Shown here: piece after piece, positions 11,301 through 24,302 of the stretch
Position numbering within the stretch: the stretch's first letter is position 1
Layout: every line of letters begins with the position of its first letter
Assembly (NCBI GenBank): GCA_020086605.1
Contig: JACBWW010000093.1
Location: 974,218 to 1,038,217 of the forward strand
Direction: 5' to 3'
From: Lanius collurio
Taxonomy: Eukaryota > Chordata > Aves > Passeriformes > Laniidae
DNA length: 64,000 nt
Notes under the pieces: model-generated
What the model was told of the DNA's origin: nothing
Database searches by the model: none
What the model saw: the letters and a program-made list of their open reading frames with translations, nothing else
Position numbers and translations under genes: made by a program

Positions 11301-12276
11301 AATGTATGTAAGCAAACAGAATAAGCAAGTCACATTTGCATCCTTTCTGGGAGGACACACACCAGCAATTACCTTCCTGACCCTCTGGTATCCTTGTCAT
11401 TAAAGCACCAAATTCAGTGAAGAATTTTTCCTTCAAATGATGGATGCAAAGATACAATTGGGCTCAGCTGGAAAGCCTCCCACAGCTCAGGGAGCACAGG
11501 ACTCACACATGGTTATTGCTCTGCGTTTGTTCTGGAGTTCACAAATTGCTATCTGCTTGTGTATCATCCACAAGTTTGCCAAAGTAGTATTGCATGTAAC
11601 ACTGTCCTACTGCTGTTGGACCCTCACAGGGGAGATTTATCTGTGAAGTGCATACAGAGCAAGGCAAAATTAAAACATTCTAAGAAAATTAACTCAGGAA
11701 ATAGTCTGGGATTACAAACTGCACTGTCATGGTCATCTTTGCACAAGAGGGGTGTGCTCTGTCAATGACCTTTCTGCAGCATGTGAAAAATCCAAACGTA
11801 CACATAGAAAGCCAAGGGAATGTAATAAACGTCCAAATTCATACAGAACAAACAGCACAGGAAGAGCCAATGAAACCCCACAGTTTAAGGATAATAATTC
11901 TGAAAAATAATCCAATACAGATACAAATTACAAAACTAAGATGCTTAAATGCCTCCAGATCAAGGGTTGGGATGGAGAAATGCCAACACAGTTAAGCAAC
12001 ACCAGCATGGGGTCAGTCATGGGCTCCACAACCCCTGTAACACAAAAAACTTCAACACAGTGCATGTTACCAGCAGGAAAAACTCACACTCCAGTGCCTG
12101 AATGCAGAGACCACCCCTGCAAATCCTCCTGCAAGTACAACCCGAGCATCTGGCCAGAGGTAGCTCTGTGAAATGGCCTCAGGCCACCAGGACACTTGGT
12201 TCACCACCTTACTGCCCCAGACCCCTATAACCATGGGTAAAAGCCCACCGAAGGGTAAAGCCTGTGCTTCTCTTAC
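8328..12276 (-). other. Intron 10 of ZBTB40
   Basis: Four kilobases between exons 11 and 10. No repeat, RNA gene or exon was recognised. The other introns not listed (for example 15676-18060, 13619-14558 and 6471-7270) likewise show nothing beyond the repeats given. Confidence 0.45.
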
Positions 12277-12442
12277 CCACATGGCCCAGCTCCTGCATCA
12301 CTGGCTGCAGGTCTGGGAAAGACTCTTGGACACTGTGCAGCAGCTGGCAGATCTTGATGGCTGGCACAGACTTCTCCTGTCAGCAGAGAGCTGCTTTCAA
12401 AGAGGCCTCAGAACTTTCAGTCTGAGCAGAAATACTCAGTAA
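12277..12442 (-). pseudogene. ZBTB40: ZBTB40 exon 10, premature stop
   Basis: The acceptor is TTACATCTCCAG and the donor GTGG/GTAAGA. The exon reads LLSISAQTESSEASLKAALC, then TGA at 12380-12382, then QEKSVPAIKICQLLHSVQES and FPDLQPVMQELGHV. Human has ILSIPSETASPEASLRAVLS and EKSVPAIEICHLLCSV around one missing codon, so the frame resumes beyond the stop. The part after the stop joins in frame with exon 11. Confidence 0.85.
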
Positions 12443-13020
12443 CTGGAGATGTAAGAACAGATCACATGACAGATTATGGGCTGTGAAAGTTCAGGATGGT
12501 CAGAGAGTGAGGGTGCATCCTTTCTGTTTCATCTCTACTGCTGGGACCCCGCTTTGACAAACCAGAAAATAAATACCTTTCCATACAGGTCTGTGCTCCT
12601 ACACAGATATATGTGCATGAGTTGAGAGAATTTCCAGATTTACAAAGTTACAGTAAATTAAATTCTGACTTTCTGATTTGGCATTAGCCCACTTAAAAAC
12701 ACTTTGGCATAGAAAAAGAGGTTGTACCTCAACACCTGGCAACATTACCAGCTTACCTAACTCATAAATGGTTTTGTTGTCAAAGGGACAATGGGCAAGG
12801 TACTCTGAGATGCTACACACTGATGGCATTCTCAGGGTATTTTCTAGGAGTATTTCATTCCTGTACAGTCAATTCAGATGGAAACACACAGCTCTCCTTT
12901 TCCCAGGACCTCAGTAACCTTGCAAAGCTCAAACAGTTTTGCTGCATTTGAATACCTACATCTTCATCAACTGAGAATCTCACTGGCACCTTCTTTCACC
13001 TAAGAACTCCTGCAGAATTC

Positions 13021-13345
13021 CATAATGTTTTCAGTTGGAAAAGACCTTAAAATCACCAAGTTCCAACTTCTCTGCCCCAGGCAGGGACACCTTCAACTAC
13101 ACCAGGTTGCTCCAAGCCCTTTCCAATCTGGCCTTGGACACTTCTAGGGATGGGACAGCCACAGCTTCTCTGAGCACCCTGTGACAGGGCCTCTCTACCT
13201 TCACAGGAAGGAATTTCCTCCTCATACCTAATCTAAATCTGCCTTCTGTCAGCTTAAGGCCATTTGCCCTAGTCTTGTCACTGCTTGCCCTGGCAAAAAG
13301 TCCCTCTCCAGCCTTCCTGTAGGCCCTCATTTATATAAAACACCC
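13021..13345 (-). repeat. CR1 LINE 3' end fragment
   Basis: The reverse complement of the CR1 3' region: TTTTCAGTTGGAAAAGACCT at the tail side, then GGATGGGACAGCCACAGCTT and CCTTCTGTCAGCTTAAGGCC. It lies in the intron between exons 10 and 9. Confidence 0.85.
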
Positions 13346-13484
13346 AATAAAATAACCAGCACACCCTCACTTCAGCAAAGGGGCACTTCCAACTTTGGAT
13401 GGCTTCCCTTGATCTCAGTGCACATTAGACCTGTCCATCCTTTGAGCCTCAAGCCATGCCAGCTCTGAGAACATCCCCTCAGAC

Positions 13485-13618
13485 CTCTTTCACTTGTTCC
13501 CTGAGCCCTGCCTCCCCCCAAGACAAGCCCTTCAGGTCCTCTTTCTGCTGCATGGCTTCTGAGGTCAGCTTGCCATGCCACAGGATGGTCTCAGTGGCTG
13601 TGCTCTCACTGGTGGCCA
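13485..13618 (-). pseudogene. ZBTB40: ZBTB40 exon 9, frame intact, weak donor
   Basis: This is a 134-nt exon after a good pyrimidine tract (TTTTCATTTTCACCTTCAG). It reads ATSESTATETILWHGKLTSE, then AMQQKEDLK and REQVKE. Human has TTPEHATLETILRHNQLILE, IQQKIEYKL and ETVKE. The frame is open and the phases fit both neighbours. The donor is GTCTGA, well off the GTRAGT consensus. An old CR1 lies just downstream in the intron (13021-13345). Confidence 0.8.
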
Positions 13619-14558
13619 CTGAAGGTGAAAATGAAAAGCGAAGGTATTAAAAACACAAACCCAAGGGGAACCTGAAGCTGAGCTGTTAACATGAGTGACT
13701 TCTTCATGGCACAGAAAACAGCAAACTACTACATTCAAGCTTTAGTTGTACTAATTGCAGCACTGACATCCAGAATGAGGTCCTTGCAGACCTTCCTTCT
13801 CACTGCATATCCAACTTTGGGCAAGAAGATAAGTTTTTCCAAAGTATGTTGCTGAAAGAGACAGTGATGACTTCAAAAGGCAAGGAAGGCAGGGTTCTCC
13901 CAAGACTCAGGGATAGAGATCCCAACTTTTGCAGAAAACAGGCATTCCTAGGCACAATTTGCCTCATCTGAGGACAGCCACATGAAAATTGGCTGGATGC
14001 ACCAGGGACCAGAGGTGCTGTTTTTTCCAGGCAGTGCACAGAGGGGATAGAGGAGTTCAGATGGAGGCACTTGGCTGCAGGTGAACCCCAGCTCTGTGCC
14101 CACAGGGCTAGCACACACAGGCTCTGCTGCACAGACCTCCAAACTGAGCACTCCTCACACTTGTGTGAGAGTTTGACAACAATTTAGAGGTACAAGCACA
14201 GTTCAGGTTTTAAAGCAGGAAAACTGAAACCCAGAAGCCAAAGCTATGGGGAGGACGGGACGGTGGCTGCACAGAGACCTATGATGAACCCTCTTGGGCT
14301 GATGGGCCTCCAGCTGCCTTTACCACAGGATGGTGCCAGCTCTCAAAAGTTTGTGCATTATAAAACCTGCATGCACAGAGCCACAAGCAAAGCAGCTGTG
14401 TTTGCCAAAGTGCTTTTCCAACTATAACTGTTTCACCAGGGACATGGGTGTTGAGAGCCATTGGAAGAGAAGAGGTCATTGGCCAGGAAGGGGTGAGGAG
14501 TTAGAAAGCAGCTGCTGCCAGCAGCAGGAGAAGCTCAGGGAAAGAGAAGGAGGGACAC

Positions 14559-14740
14559 TTGTTTGGAAGAAAAATTCTGTGCTGGGTTGTTTCTGGATAT
14601 CCTTCATGGACAGTTTCAGGGATGCAGATTCCTGCGCAGCCCTCAGGAGCTGCCAAACAGCAGACAAGGACTGCTGCTCCAGCACTGCCCACACCAGGGA
14701 GGCAGAACCACTGCTTCCTGCTCACACCCTGCTCCATCAC
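14559..14740 (-). pseudogene. ZBTB40: ZBTB40 exon 8, frameshift
   Basis: The acceptor is TCTCTCCAAG, followed by GTG-ATG-GAG-CAG (human V-M-E-K). The frame changes near 14700. The rest reads SLVWAVLEQQSLSAVWQLLR and IQKQPSTEFFFQ, matching human SLISAVLEKQTLS, WQLLLVVQE and ADAFFRA. The donor (ACAA/GTGTCC) keeps GT but is weak. Confidence 0.78.
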
Positions 14741-15549
14741 CTTGGAGAGACCCTCAGGGAGGCACCAACAGGGACTCCATCCTCCTGCCTCCCAATTCAC
14801 ACTTGGAATGTTGTTGTCAGGGAATTCTCTCAACAAGTATTATACCGTGAGACGTGTAGAAATGAAATATGGAACCATATTGGGTAGATGTTCAGAGAAG
14901 TTTATTTCTCCCAGCCACATGGCACCAGGCCTGTTGGTCATCTCCCCTGAGTCACCTCCCAAGTCACAGGACCCCGAGCTCTTTTCCCCAGCCCAGGAAC
15001 CCCCACCAACCACTCCGGACACAGCATCCAGGCACACATGAGCAGGGAGCAGGGGCAAACCCTGTACATCCAGGGTCCCCTCCCCCAGGACCTCCCAGCA
15101 GGGAGGTATCTCCACAGACACAGAATCCCCCAGAACTACAGAATATTCTGTCTTGGAAGGAACAAGGGCACGACCAAGGCTCACCCAAATCCAGCCTGCC
15201 CTTGCTCCTGCCCGCTGCAGACCTGGCTCACAGTGCAACTCAAGTGGTGACCACTTAGAACCTAAACACATCAGCCATTCCCTCATTCCCATTCCCTTGC
15301 TGTGAACGAGCACCTCTCCTCAGAGCCCAAATCAGCCACTCTTAGTTGCTAATCTTCAGCTTCATATATATTACCCTGCCTCACTCCCACTACAGAATAC
15401 TAAGGAATCATTAAACCAAGTGCTGCTGGTGGACTGCCCCAAACCCAGCACGGCAGGTAGTAAATCAAGTCCTTAGGATTTCCAGGATTTCCCTGCAGGT
15501 GAGGATGAAAACTCTGTATCTGTTTGCACATATGCAGGAGCTTGCTCAC

Positions 15550-15675
15550 CTCTCTCTCTGCAGGAGCCAGGCTCCATGCCCTGCAGCAGCACCCAGGGGT
15601 CTGTCAGGAGATCCACAAAGTTCTTTCAGTATTGTGACAACAGTTTGGCTCCATAATCCTCTGGGCTCCATTTGC
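15550..15675 (-). pseudogene. ZBTB40: ZBTB40 exon 7, premature stop
   Basis: The acceptor is AATTCAG and the donor GAGAG/GTGAGC. The translation begins KWSPEDYGAKLLSQY, is cut by TGA at 15626-15628, then continues in the same frame KNFVDLLTDPWVLLQGMEP. Human has SPDDYGTELLRRY followed by HENLSEIFTDNQILLKM, so the match runs across the stop. The stop replaces the codon for His or lies one codon from it. Confidence 0.78.
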
Positions 15676-18060
15676 CTGAATTCAGTGAATGGAAGAAGGA
15701 ACAGCTCAGCTTGCAGCATTTCCCCAAAGGGCTTCAAAGGTAGGGGAAACAGAAAAAGCCCAGGCACCCAGTTCTCCCTGGGTCACTAATGCTCAGGGCC
15801 TTACACTCAGCACACCTGGATTCATCTTCAAGCAGAGGATGAACATGACAAATCAGTACTTCTCCAAAGAAGAGACAATAAAGAATATCTTCTACCCCCA
15901 TGTGCCAACAGAAATGGATCTTTGGCACCCAAATGTCTCCTGAGTATCAGTCCCAGTCTGAGCCCAGAGGAAGAAAGTCTCAGTGTTCAGCAGACGAACA
16001 CGTGGCCTTGTCTGTGAAGGCAACACCTCCAACACCTCAAGACATTCATCAGCCTCTTCTTACACCCTGGAATCACAAAGACCCCATTACTGACTCTAGT
16101 TAACTACAGTTTCATTGGAAGAGGTCTGGAAGTCAGTGTTTGATCCACTCCACTGAGAAGGAGCTCTGAAATGCCCTGGCTCATGTCTCTCTCATGCCCT
16201 TGTATGACTATCAAACACACCAACATTTTACACTCAGGTGGTCCAAGGTAATCAAGAACTCAGTGGGCTGAGTTGCCATTGGTGAAAATGTTAAGGGCAC
16301 ACAAACCAGACTTGTGACTGCAGAGCACCTGTAGCACCTTCTTCTCCCTCTTACACCAAAAAACTACAACTTTAACCTCATTCCTTTCTCTTATCTAATT
16401 CCAAGCTGGATCTGCTGAGTTTGCCTTGATGAATCAGAAAATGATGACTCCTGAGTAAAACACAGCCCTTTAAAGACACCTCAGCATCAGGTGATAGACT
16501 GAGTCGGGAGGAGGAGCAGCATTTATTCAGGAAAATGAAGAGACTTGGGCAAAATATACTGTGTCTCAACAGTAATCTAGGATTGTAGTTGTCACTTGAT
16601 TACTTAATAAATAAAATTGGAAATTGGCAAATGCATTAACCTGAAAAGGATTTTTTCACCACTGCAGTTACTAAATTGAAGGAGATGCACAGTTATCCTT
16701 CAGTGAGAGAAACCAAACCCAAAACCTGTAGTTCATCCCAGATATCCATGCATGATTTTTGTGCTTATGTCTTTTAATTATTCTGGTTCAGTACCAACCA
16801 GAACAATCCATCATTCTCACAGCACTGGGAGAAAAGCAGGAAGCACAGCTTTGGAAAAAAAGGTAAAATCTTTAGTTACCCAGAAGATACACAGTGCCAT
16901 GTAAGAAGAGAAAACTCTCTGGGATGGGGAAGAAAGCAATGGCAGGTTGGGGGAATACTCAGCGGAACATTCAGAGCTACTATGAACAGCTCCCTGAACA
17001 AACACATCTTGGAGACAGGAATCTGATCCCCAGCAAAGCCAAGGGAAATTCACAGATGAAATATTTTCCTTCTCCCATCAGAATGTTTCTTAGTTTATGA
17101 CACAAACTCGAGTTGTTATGAATGCACTCTCTGCTCTGCTGCCATGCCAAGGTGACCTCCAGAACCAGCACATGCCCTGTGCCACAGTGCAGGACCTCCT
17201 GCTCCTGTTAGCTGGACAGCATGGGAAACCAAAGGTACCACCAGTTAAACCAGTTAAGCTTCCAGCAGACTTAAATCATCCCCTCCCTCTTCATTTTCAC
17301 CATAAGAAATATTTGTGCTTCTGTTTGTTCAAGCTGCAATTTGAGGAAATTCAGTTCTGTGTAATTAAGGAATGCTCCTCCTTGGGATAGGTATTACCAT
17401 GAGATAATTAACCATGCTGGGAGTCTGGTGCTTCAAGAAAGCAATCGTGCTTAACAAATGACAAAGCCAAGTGCCTGTTGGGAATGTTTGCTACAGAGGA
17501 AATTATCAGCATTATGAGCACAGTTTTGCTTTCTATTAAACACTCATTTACATTTCACTGCATGTTAATTTAGTTTTAAATTTTATGTGCCTTCAGAGTC
17601 TCTTGATCTGAATTGTTCAGGCTGTGCCTAAACCCACCTAAACTTGGAAGGTTGTCCCACTAGGGAAAAGATGGGGTCTCCTGAGTCCCTGAGCCACCAC
17701 AGGCAGGCAGCAAACAATAAAATCCCACCAAAACAAGTAAGAGGAGTGGCCTGGCCATCCAACAGAATGATGTGTAAATGGGGACACTAAGAGTAGGATT
17801 CCAATCAGCCCACTGCTCCACACAGCACACCACGAGTCAGTGACCAACACAAGCAGAAATGCTACCTGGAGAGAGGAAAGAAGCCCAAGTAAATTTTCCC
17901 CCCATCTCCCTCAGTCACAAGGAATTCCAAGTAAGACACTGTCTGTATTTAATGTCAAAACATTTCCAGCTTAGGGGAATTTTTAGCTATTTGCTTTCAA
18001 AGGCAGTCAGTACCATACAGTAAAATGACAAATGGAAGTTTAATTTACTCATATCTTTAC

Positions 18061-18247
18061 CATCAGAGATGTTTGCTGTTGCCACCAAGTTGTCCAACAG
18101 AAGCTGGAGTCCAGGGAAGGATGCTTTCACAGCCTCCAGAAGTTTGACCAAGCTTTCCACTTTCAGGGTTTTCTCTTCATCCACCTTCCTGAGCAGATTG
18201 TCCATGGCTTCCCTCTGAGAGCTGCCTTCACAGCAATCCAAAACTAC
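18061..18247 (-). pseudogene. ZBTB40: ZBTB40 exon 6, frame intact
   Basis: This is a 187-nt exon with a strong acceptor (TTTCTTACAG) and a donor (GATG/GTAAAG). It reads VVLDCCEGSSQREAMDNLLR and then KTLKVESLVKLLEAVKASFP. Human ZBTB40 has VILNCCEG and EGLVKLLQAVKTTFPNL at this place. The frame is open from end to end. This helical-repeat motif recurs in exon 10 (ICQLLHSVQESFPDLQPVM). Confidence 0.85.
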
Positions 18248-18964
18248 CTGTAAGAAAGAAACAGCCACAAAACTGCCTGTGAGAGCTTCCTACAAACTCT
18301 TGGATCTAAACAGAGATCAGAAAAACAGGAACAGCATCACAATACTGCACCCTATCTCTACCCACTGCTTACACAGTTTAACTGGAAGGTAGGTAGAGGA
18401 ACACCATAACATGGCTGAGGTGTAACAAATGTGTCACCTTGAAAACAAACCTGGTGGGTTCTTCCACCAAGTCCAGCTCTTGGAAGTCGCTGACAAGCAA
18501 AAGTTATTTTAAAAGAAAACAAAAGTAGACTTAAAGAGAGTGTTCAAAACAACATTTCATTTAATATTTTTAGTGAATACTTTTAAAACTGACAGTCTCG
18601 TTTCCCTTGTCTCCATAATTTTTCTGCTTGCCATCAAAAAATTGATGGCCAGAAAAAAAGACTCTTATTATTTAAATAAGCACCTATTAACTGAATTATT
18701 ATTTCTGTGACAAGGGCACATGAAACATCTCTTATGTGAGATGCAACCATTGTAGTTTAGAAAAGCTCTAGGATGCCAGTAAAATACCTACAAGACTCCT
18801 ACAAGTGAGAGGCACTTGGCAAATACAGACTGACCTCCTTTCCACCAACACTGTGCTCCTGAGCAGAACCTCTGCAGGGCACCAGCCCAGTTCCTTGACA
18901 ACAATAAGCACTACCCAGTCCCATCAATAAAATTATTAAGATACGTCCTAAAACTAGTAACATT

Positions 18965-19275
18965 TTTGCTCCCTTTCCCCTGGTTGGTAAGCTCTTCCAG
19001 TCTCATTCCCCTGCTGGTTCTTCTAATTTTCAGCTGAAATTTATTCATGGCCAGTGTATACCTGTTTGTTCATGTGCCAACATTATCTTCTAGCTTAAAA
19101 AGCCTTTTAAATGCTCAAAGGTGTTTACCCTATCCTTCATCTCTGATTTCATTATAAGAGCATGATCATATTCCCTCTCAGTCTTCCTTTCCCCTGTCTA
19201 AATAAGGCAGCTTCTCCTATAAAACAACTTCTACACTTCCCTGGACTTCCCACTGCAGATATATCAAGTTCCAAT
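18965..19275 (-). repeat. Ancient CR1/L3-like LINE remnant
   Basis: Strongly diverged sequence that still follows the pattern of old amniote CR1/L3 3' regions: TGTGCCAACATTATCTTCTA, then GGTGTTTACCCTATCC, then a TCATATTCCCTCTCAGTCTT block. It is much older than the nearby CR1 copies. The assignment is by pattern memory. Confidence 0.5.
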
Positions 19276-19426
19276 ATGAATTCACCTTTTTTTGAACCAG
19301 ACTGGAAGAGAAATTTTGGATGAAGTCTTAATTCTTAGTTCTCATTACTGGACCCAATGCACACCCTTCACTTTATACCACATCAGTCAATTCTCACTAC
19401 TCAGTTCTCCAGCCATGGAACTCATA

Positions 19427-19900
19427 CAGAATCACAGAATCATTTCGGCTGGTAAAGCCCTCGTAAGATCATCATGATCACCCATCAACCAGCACTACCA
19501 CCATGTTCACCACTAACCCATGTCCTCAAGTGCCACATCCACCCATCTTTTAAATCTCTCCAGGGATGGTGACTCCACCACTGCCTTGGGCAGCCTATGC
19601 CAGTGTTTGATAACATTCACAGTGAAGACATTTTTCCTAATATCCAATGTAAACCTCTCCTGTCACAACTTGAGGCTATTACATCTTGTCCTGTTACTTG
19701 TTATATGGGAGCAGAAACCAACTCCCACCTTGCTTGGACCTCCTTTCAGGGAGTTACAGAGAGTGAGAAGGTCCCTCCTGAGCCTCCTTTTCCCCAGGCT
19801 GAGCTGCCCCAGCCACTCCCTGTGCTCTTTCTCTGCACACTTCAGCTCTTCAGTGTCTTTTTTGTCCTGAGGGGCCCAAAACTGAATACAGTTCATTCTT
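19427..19900 (-). repeat. CR1 LINE fragment
   Basis: The reverse complement of CR1: tail side ACAGAATCACAGAATCATTT, then CCACATCCACCCATCTTTTA, TCCAGGGATGGTGACTCCAC and GTCCTGAGGGGCCCAAAACT. It lies in the intron between exons 6 and 5. Confidence 0.85.
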
Positions 19901-20484
19901 CCCTCTCTTGCAGATCCTCCTCTATGAGGACAAAAGATCTTGATAGTGCTCATCCTCAAGCTTTGCTAAACACGCCTTGGTATTTTTGTGTCCGTAACAT
20001 CAGTGTTAATATTAAGTAAGCACCAAGAGTCCCACTGGTGAGCTCGCTCCACGTTCTGGAGCCTTCAGCACAACCTGTAGTTGTCTCCCAATAAAATGCA
20101 TCCTATCACTGTTTCTTCTAGTTTAACAACTTCCTCACATGAAATTCAAATGTTTTGCTCTAGATATAGATCAAGGCAGAAAAAAACCCCATTTTTATCT
20201 CATCAAATAAAGAACCCAGGTAAGCAGAAACAAGTTACTGAACACTCTTTACCGCATTTTCCATTTTCTCCCTTTTTTTTTTTTTTGCTTACAAGCTTCA
20301 GCTATGTGTGCTCTCCAGCCATGTGTGCTCTCCAGCCTGTCCCAATACCTTCCTGGGCACCCACAGAGCTCAGATCACTGCCTTTCTCTCCTACATGTCT
20401 GGTCCTGCTCACCAATTGTCAGGATCACTCTTGGTTTGGAGAACAGTAAGTAAGAAGCCTTGCTGTCAGCTCTTCCCATCTGTT

Positions 20485-21660
20485 CACAGAATAGTTATGG
20501 CTGGAAGCAACCTCTGGAGATTATTTAGTTCAACACCCCTGCCATGGCAGGATCACCCAGAGCAGGTGACACAGGAACTCGTCCAGGGGGTTGGGACTGT
20601 TTCCAGAGAGGCAGAATCCACACCCTCCCTGGGCAGCCTGTTCCCATTGTTTGCCACCCTCAATGAAAAGAGGTTCTTCCTCATGTTGAGATGGAACTTA
20701 TGTTTTATTTTATGGCCTTTGCTACTTGTTCTGGGCACCACTGAACAGAGTCTGGCATGATTCTCTTGGCACTTCCCTTTGAGATATTTGTTTGCATTAA
20801 TGAGATATGTTCTCAGTCTTCTCCAGACTATCCAGGCCCAGCTCCCAGAGTCTCTCCTCATAAGAGAGATGCTCCAGGCTACTCATCACCTTTGTGGCTG
20901 CCGCTGGACCCTCTCCAGTAGCCCCTTGTTTTTTGTGGGCAGAACAGCACTCAGCACTCCAGATGTTCCTAACCAAGGACAAGTAGAGGGGCAGGATGAC
21001 CTCCCTTGACCTACTGGTCACACTCTTCCCGATGCCCCCCAGGATCCCACTGGCCCTCCTGTGGCAGGGACACACTGCCAGCTCATGGACAGCTTGTCAC
21101 CCACCAAGATTCCCTGGGCCTTTTCAGCAGAGCTGCTCTGCAGTAATTCAGCCCCAAGCTGTTCTAGTACTGAGGATTATCCCTCCCCAGGTGCAGGACC
21201 CTACACTTGCCCTTACTGAACCTCATTCGGTTTCTCCCCACCCAGTTCTCCATCCTATCAAGGCCCTGCTGAAGGACAGCTCAGCCTTGAGGTGTTATCA
21301 GTCGCTCCCTCCAGTTCTGTATCATCACCAAACCTGCTCAAGGCCTGTTCTATCCCTCATCCAGGGCGTTGATAAAAAGGTTGAATAAGTATTGATTCCT
21401 GGGGAATGCCACTGACCACAGGCCCCCAGCTGGATTCTGCATCACTGTTCATAACCCTCTGCCATTCAGCCAGTTTCTTGATCCATCTCACTGTCCATTC
21501 ATCTTACCCACATTTCCTGAGCACACCTACAAGGATGTTGTGGGAGACAGGATCAGAAGCCTTGATGAAGTTGAGGTAGATACCCATCCACTGCTCTCCG
21601 CTCGTCGACCCATCCTGCTGTGCCATCATAGAAGGCTTTCAGATTTGTCTTAATTGATTG
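20485..21660 (-). repeat. CR1 LINE, about 1.2 kb
   Basis: The longest CR1 copy in the window, in reverse complement. It includes the tail side (TTCACAGAATAGTTATGGCT), a middle part (CTGGACCCTCTCCAGTAGCC) and the segment before the 3' region (TTCCTGGGGAATGCCACTGA, then GGGAGACAGGATCAGAAGCC). No open ORF2 remains. It lies about 0.6 kb from the preceding CR1 in the same orientation. Confidence 0.87.
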
Positions 21661-24302
21661 TTGAGGGATGTCATTTGAGTTGTGATTTTCTTTCAGCTGC
21701 AGTAAATTTCTGTTTCTGTGTTTCTTCTGGATCAAGCTCCAGGCTAAGCCATGAATTCCAGGTCATCTTCTCTCCCTACTTTACTTGGTCAGACAATATC
21801 TTCCATGATGCCCAGCAGGCTGATGTGCCACAAGCCATAGCTCTACAGTATGTTTGTTTGCCTGTCAGACATTTCAGCCATTCCCTGAATGTCCTAAAGC
21901 TCTTCCTCAAGTTATTCACTCACTCAAGACTGTAAACTCTCATATAAGTTCTCTCTCATTCAGGATACAAACTTCAGACAGTTCTCCTACCTTTAACATA
22001 AAAGAAACTAATCCAACAGCTCCTCCTGTGCTCTAATGAGCACCTGAACTCCTTAATTAGTTTCTTTCATTTCTAAAGATCTGTCCTTTTATAGCCCAAA
22101 CTCTGTTAGTGAACCTGCTGATGTATTCTCCCATTCAATTCACACCAACCTGCCTCTGGATCCCTTAGTCTGAAGTCCTCTTCTGAGAGAACACAAAAAG
22201 AGCTACGAGAGCAGCATCCTTTGGGGAGCTCCCACTGTAACCCACCACAGCTCCCAGGCAGAAGTGATGTCCATGGCAGTGGGAGATGCCGTGGTGACAT
22301 TTTAAGACTTATTTTGACAACACCAGGTGAGAAAATTAGAAAACATCACCCAGTTCTGCTTGCAGCAGGATTTTTCCATCCCCAGTGCACCCAGTTAAGA
22401 TTCCTGCAGTGGCCAGCAACCTGCTCATACTACCCCCAATATCTGTCTGAGCTCTGAAGCAGCTTGGTTTGAGCATCAAGGTGTGCAGGGGAGAGAAACC
22501 ACAAACTCAGAATACCCAGATGCCTTCTAGAAGAGAGCCTGGACAGAAGGAAAGGGCTGATGTTTCTACTACCTACTCTGATTTTCTGGGTTCAGGGCTG
22601 TATTGTGGACTGGTCATTCTGAACTCTGCAACAGCCTAAGCCATGTGAGGCACCACACAGGAAAGGTTACCCACTCTTCCTCTGTACCCACTTTATTTCT
22701 CTTAAGTGATAATCTGTATCTAAATCCTCCACCTTCCCAATTACAGAAACACCAAAAGAAACCACAGAAATTAAGCACTCAAAAAAGAGAAAGACTAGGT
22801 TCAAAAGTTACCCAGAAAAAACAGATATTTACAAAGATGCTTCACAAGACATGTACTGGTTTTCCATCAAAGAAAACCAAACTTGCTCCATGCACAGCTT
22901 GGACCAGGCACAGAAAGAACCCAGCTGCCAAGAAAAAAGGCTGTTCCATAAGAAACTCACATTTGTCTTGCTGAATAAGTGTGTAGCTAATGAGGCAGTG
23001 ACTATGAGAAGAAAAAGGAAAGCCTCATAGTCATGAACCTTTGGAGAACTAGATCCCATCCCTGCCAGCCCAGAGCTCTAACACTGCATGAACCAGGTAA
23101 GACGAAACCTTCAGAATTGGCTGCTAACTCCATGTTAGTTCTCCTAGTCCTACACCTGAGACACCAGGGATCCTACCTGCACACATGCCATGGGCTCACC
23201 ATTTTAATCAGTTTAACTTCTGGAATAATTAACACTTTCCCACTTGTCTGGGGGAGAGGGGGTGGAATTAAACAAATACCGCCCCCTGCCCCCAAGGTCA
23301 GTCTACACTTGGCAATTTCTCTCTTGTTTTCTTGTGCCACAACAGGAGAGAGCTCTGCCCCCATCCTCAAGGGAGTGCTCCTAAATAGATTTGTCATTTG
23401 ATGAAAACTGTGAGCTGAAACAAGCATGAAGGAATCCCACAGATAGGAGCAGGATTTGGTATTCGGAACAGGGTTTGGAGGTTCTGTAGGAAACAGAGCA
23501 CACAGTGACTGGTGAGGATGAAAGGAAACACTGCTCCTCCACCAAACGAGGCAGGAGCTCTGCAGTACATGATGATGCAATTACAGGCTGTATCCTGTGC
23601 CCAAGCAGCAGAATTATGATGACAGAAGGGTTTTGGTTTATTATGGAGGGATTGTGTTTGGTTTTTTCATTGTGAAGGGAGATAAAAAATTGCTGAATTT
23701 TAACCACCTAATTTAATAGAAAGAATGCATTGCAACACAAACAGACATATTTGAAAATCCTAATCTCCCCACTGCCGATGAAGCTTCAGCTCCAGGTCCC
23801 CCACATGGGTCTCTGCTGACAGCCACAATGCCCCCAGCAGATGCCAAGTCCTTTGCTGTACTCATACCCTACTCTCTCCTCTTACATCTCCATTCCAGGC
23901 TTGGCTATGTGCTTTTGGAGGCAAAAATTCATCAGTCACCAGTCACACCAGTCACAGCCTAGCCCACAAGGGCAGGACAGATGCCTGTTGGCAATACCTT
24001 TTTGGGTCTCCTGTTCCAATCTGTGCCTGTGCTCAGGGATGCTCCATGCTGGATGTGGTGAGGGACCATGAGACCTTAACTGAAAGGCTTATGAGCTGGG
24101 CAGAAGTTCTCAGCCCACCTGTTGTTAGCTCTGGTCAGGCTTACTCAGACAGAAAGCAGAGATCATTCATGGCACTGAGCACAACTTTCCACTCATTATA
24201 ATCCTGTGTCAGGAGAGCTCAATGATGGGACAAACTAGGACAGGAGGTCTCAAGCTGCGTTCTGATCACAGCATGTGAGGGCACCCTGTAAGTTCCAGTT
24301 GC
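21661..24302 (-). other. Intron 5 of ZBTB40, part without features
   Basis: The part of the intron between the long CR1 and the solo LTR. I see only unremarkable AT-rich intronic sequence. Confidence 0.45.

Noticed and set aside
12757..12860. A minus-strand segment with GT and AG-like ends that first looked like a further ZBTB40 exon (SEYLAHCPFDNKTIYELG)
   Set aside because: Exon 9 (13485-13618) matches the expected protein segment far better and joins exon 10 in phase, leaving no room for this one. The resemblance is chance.
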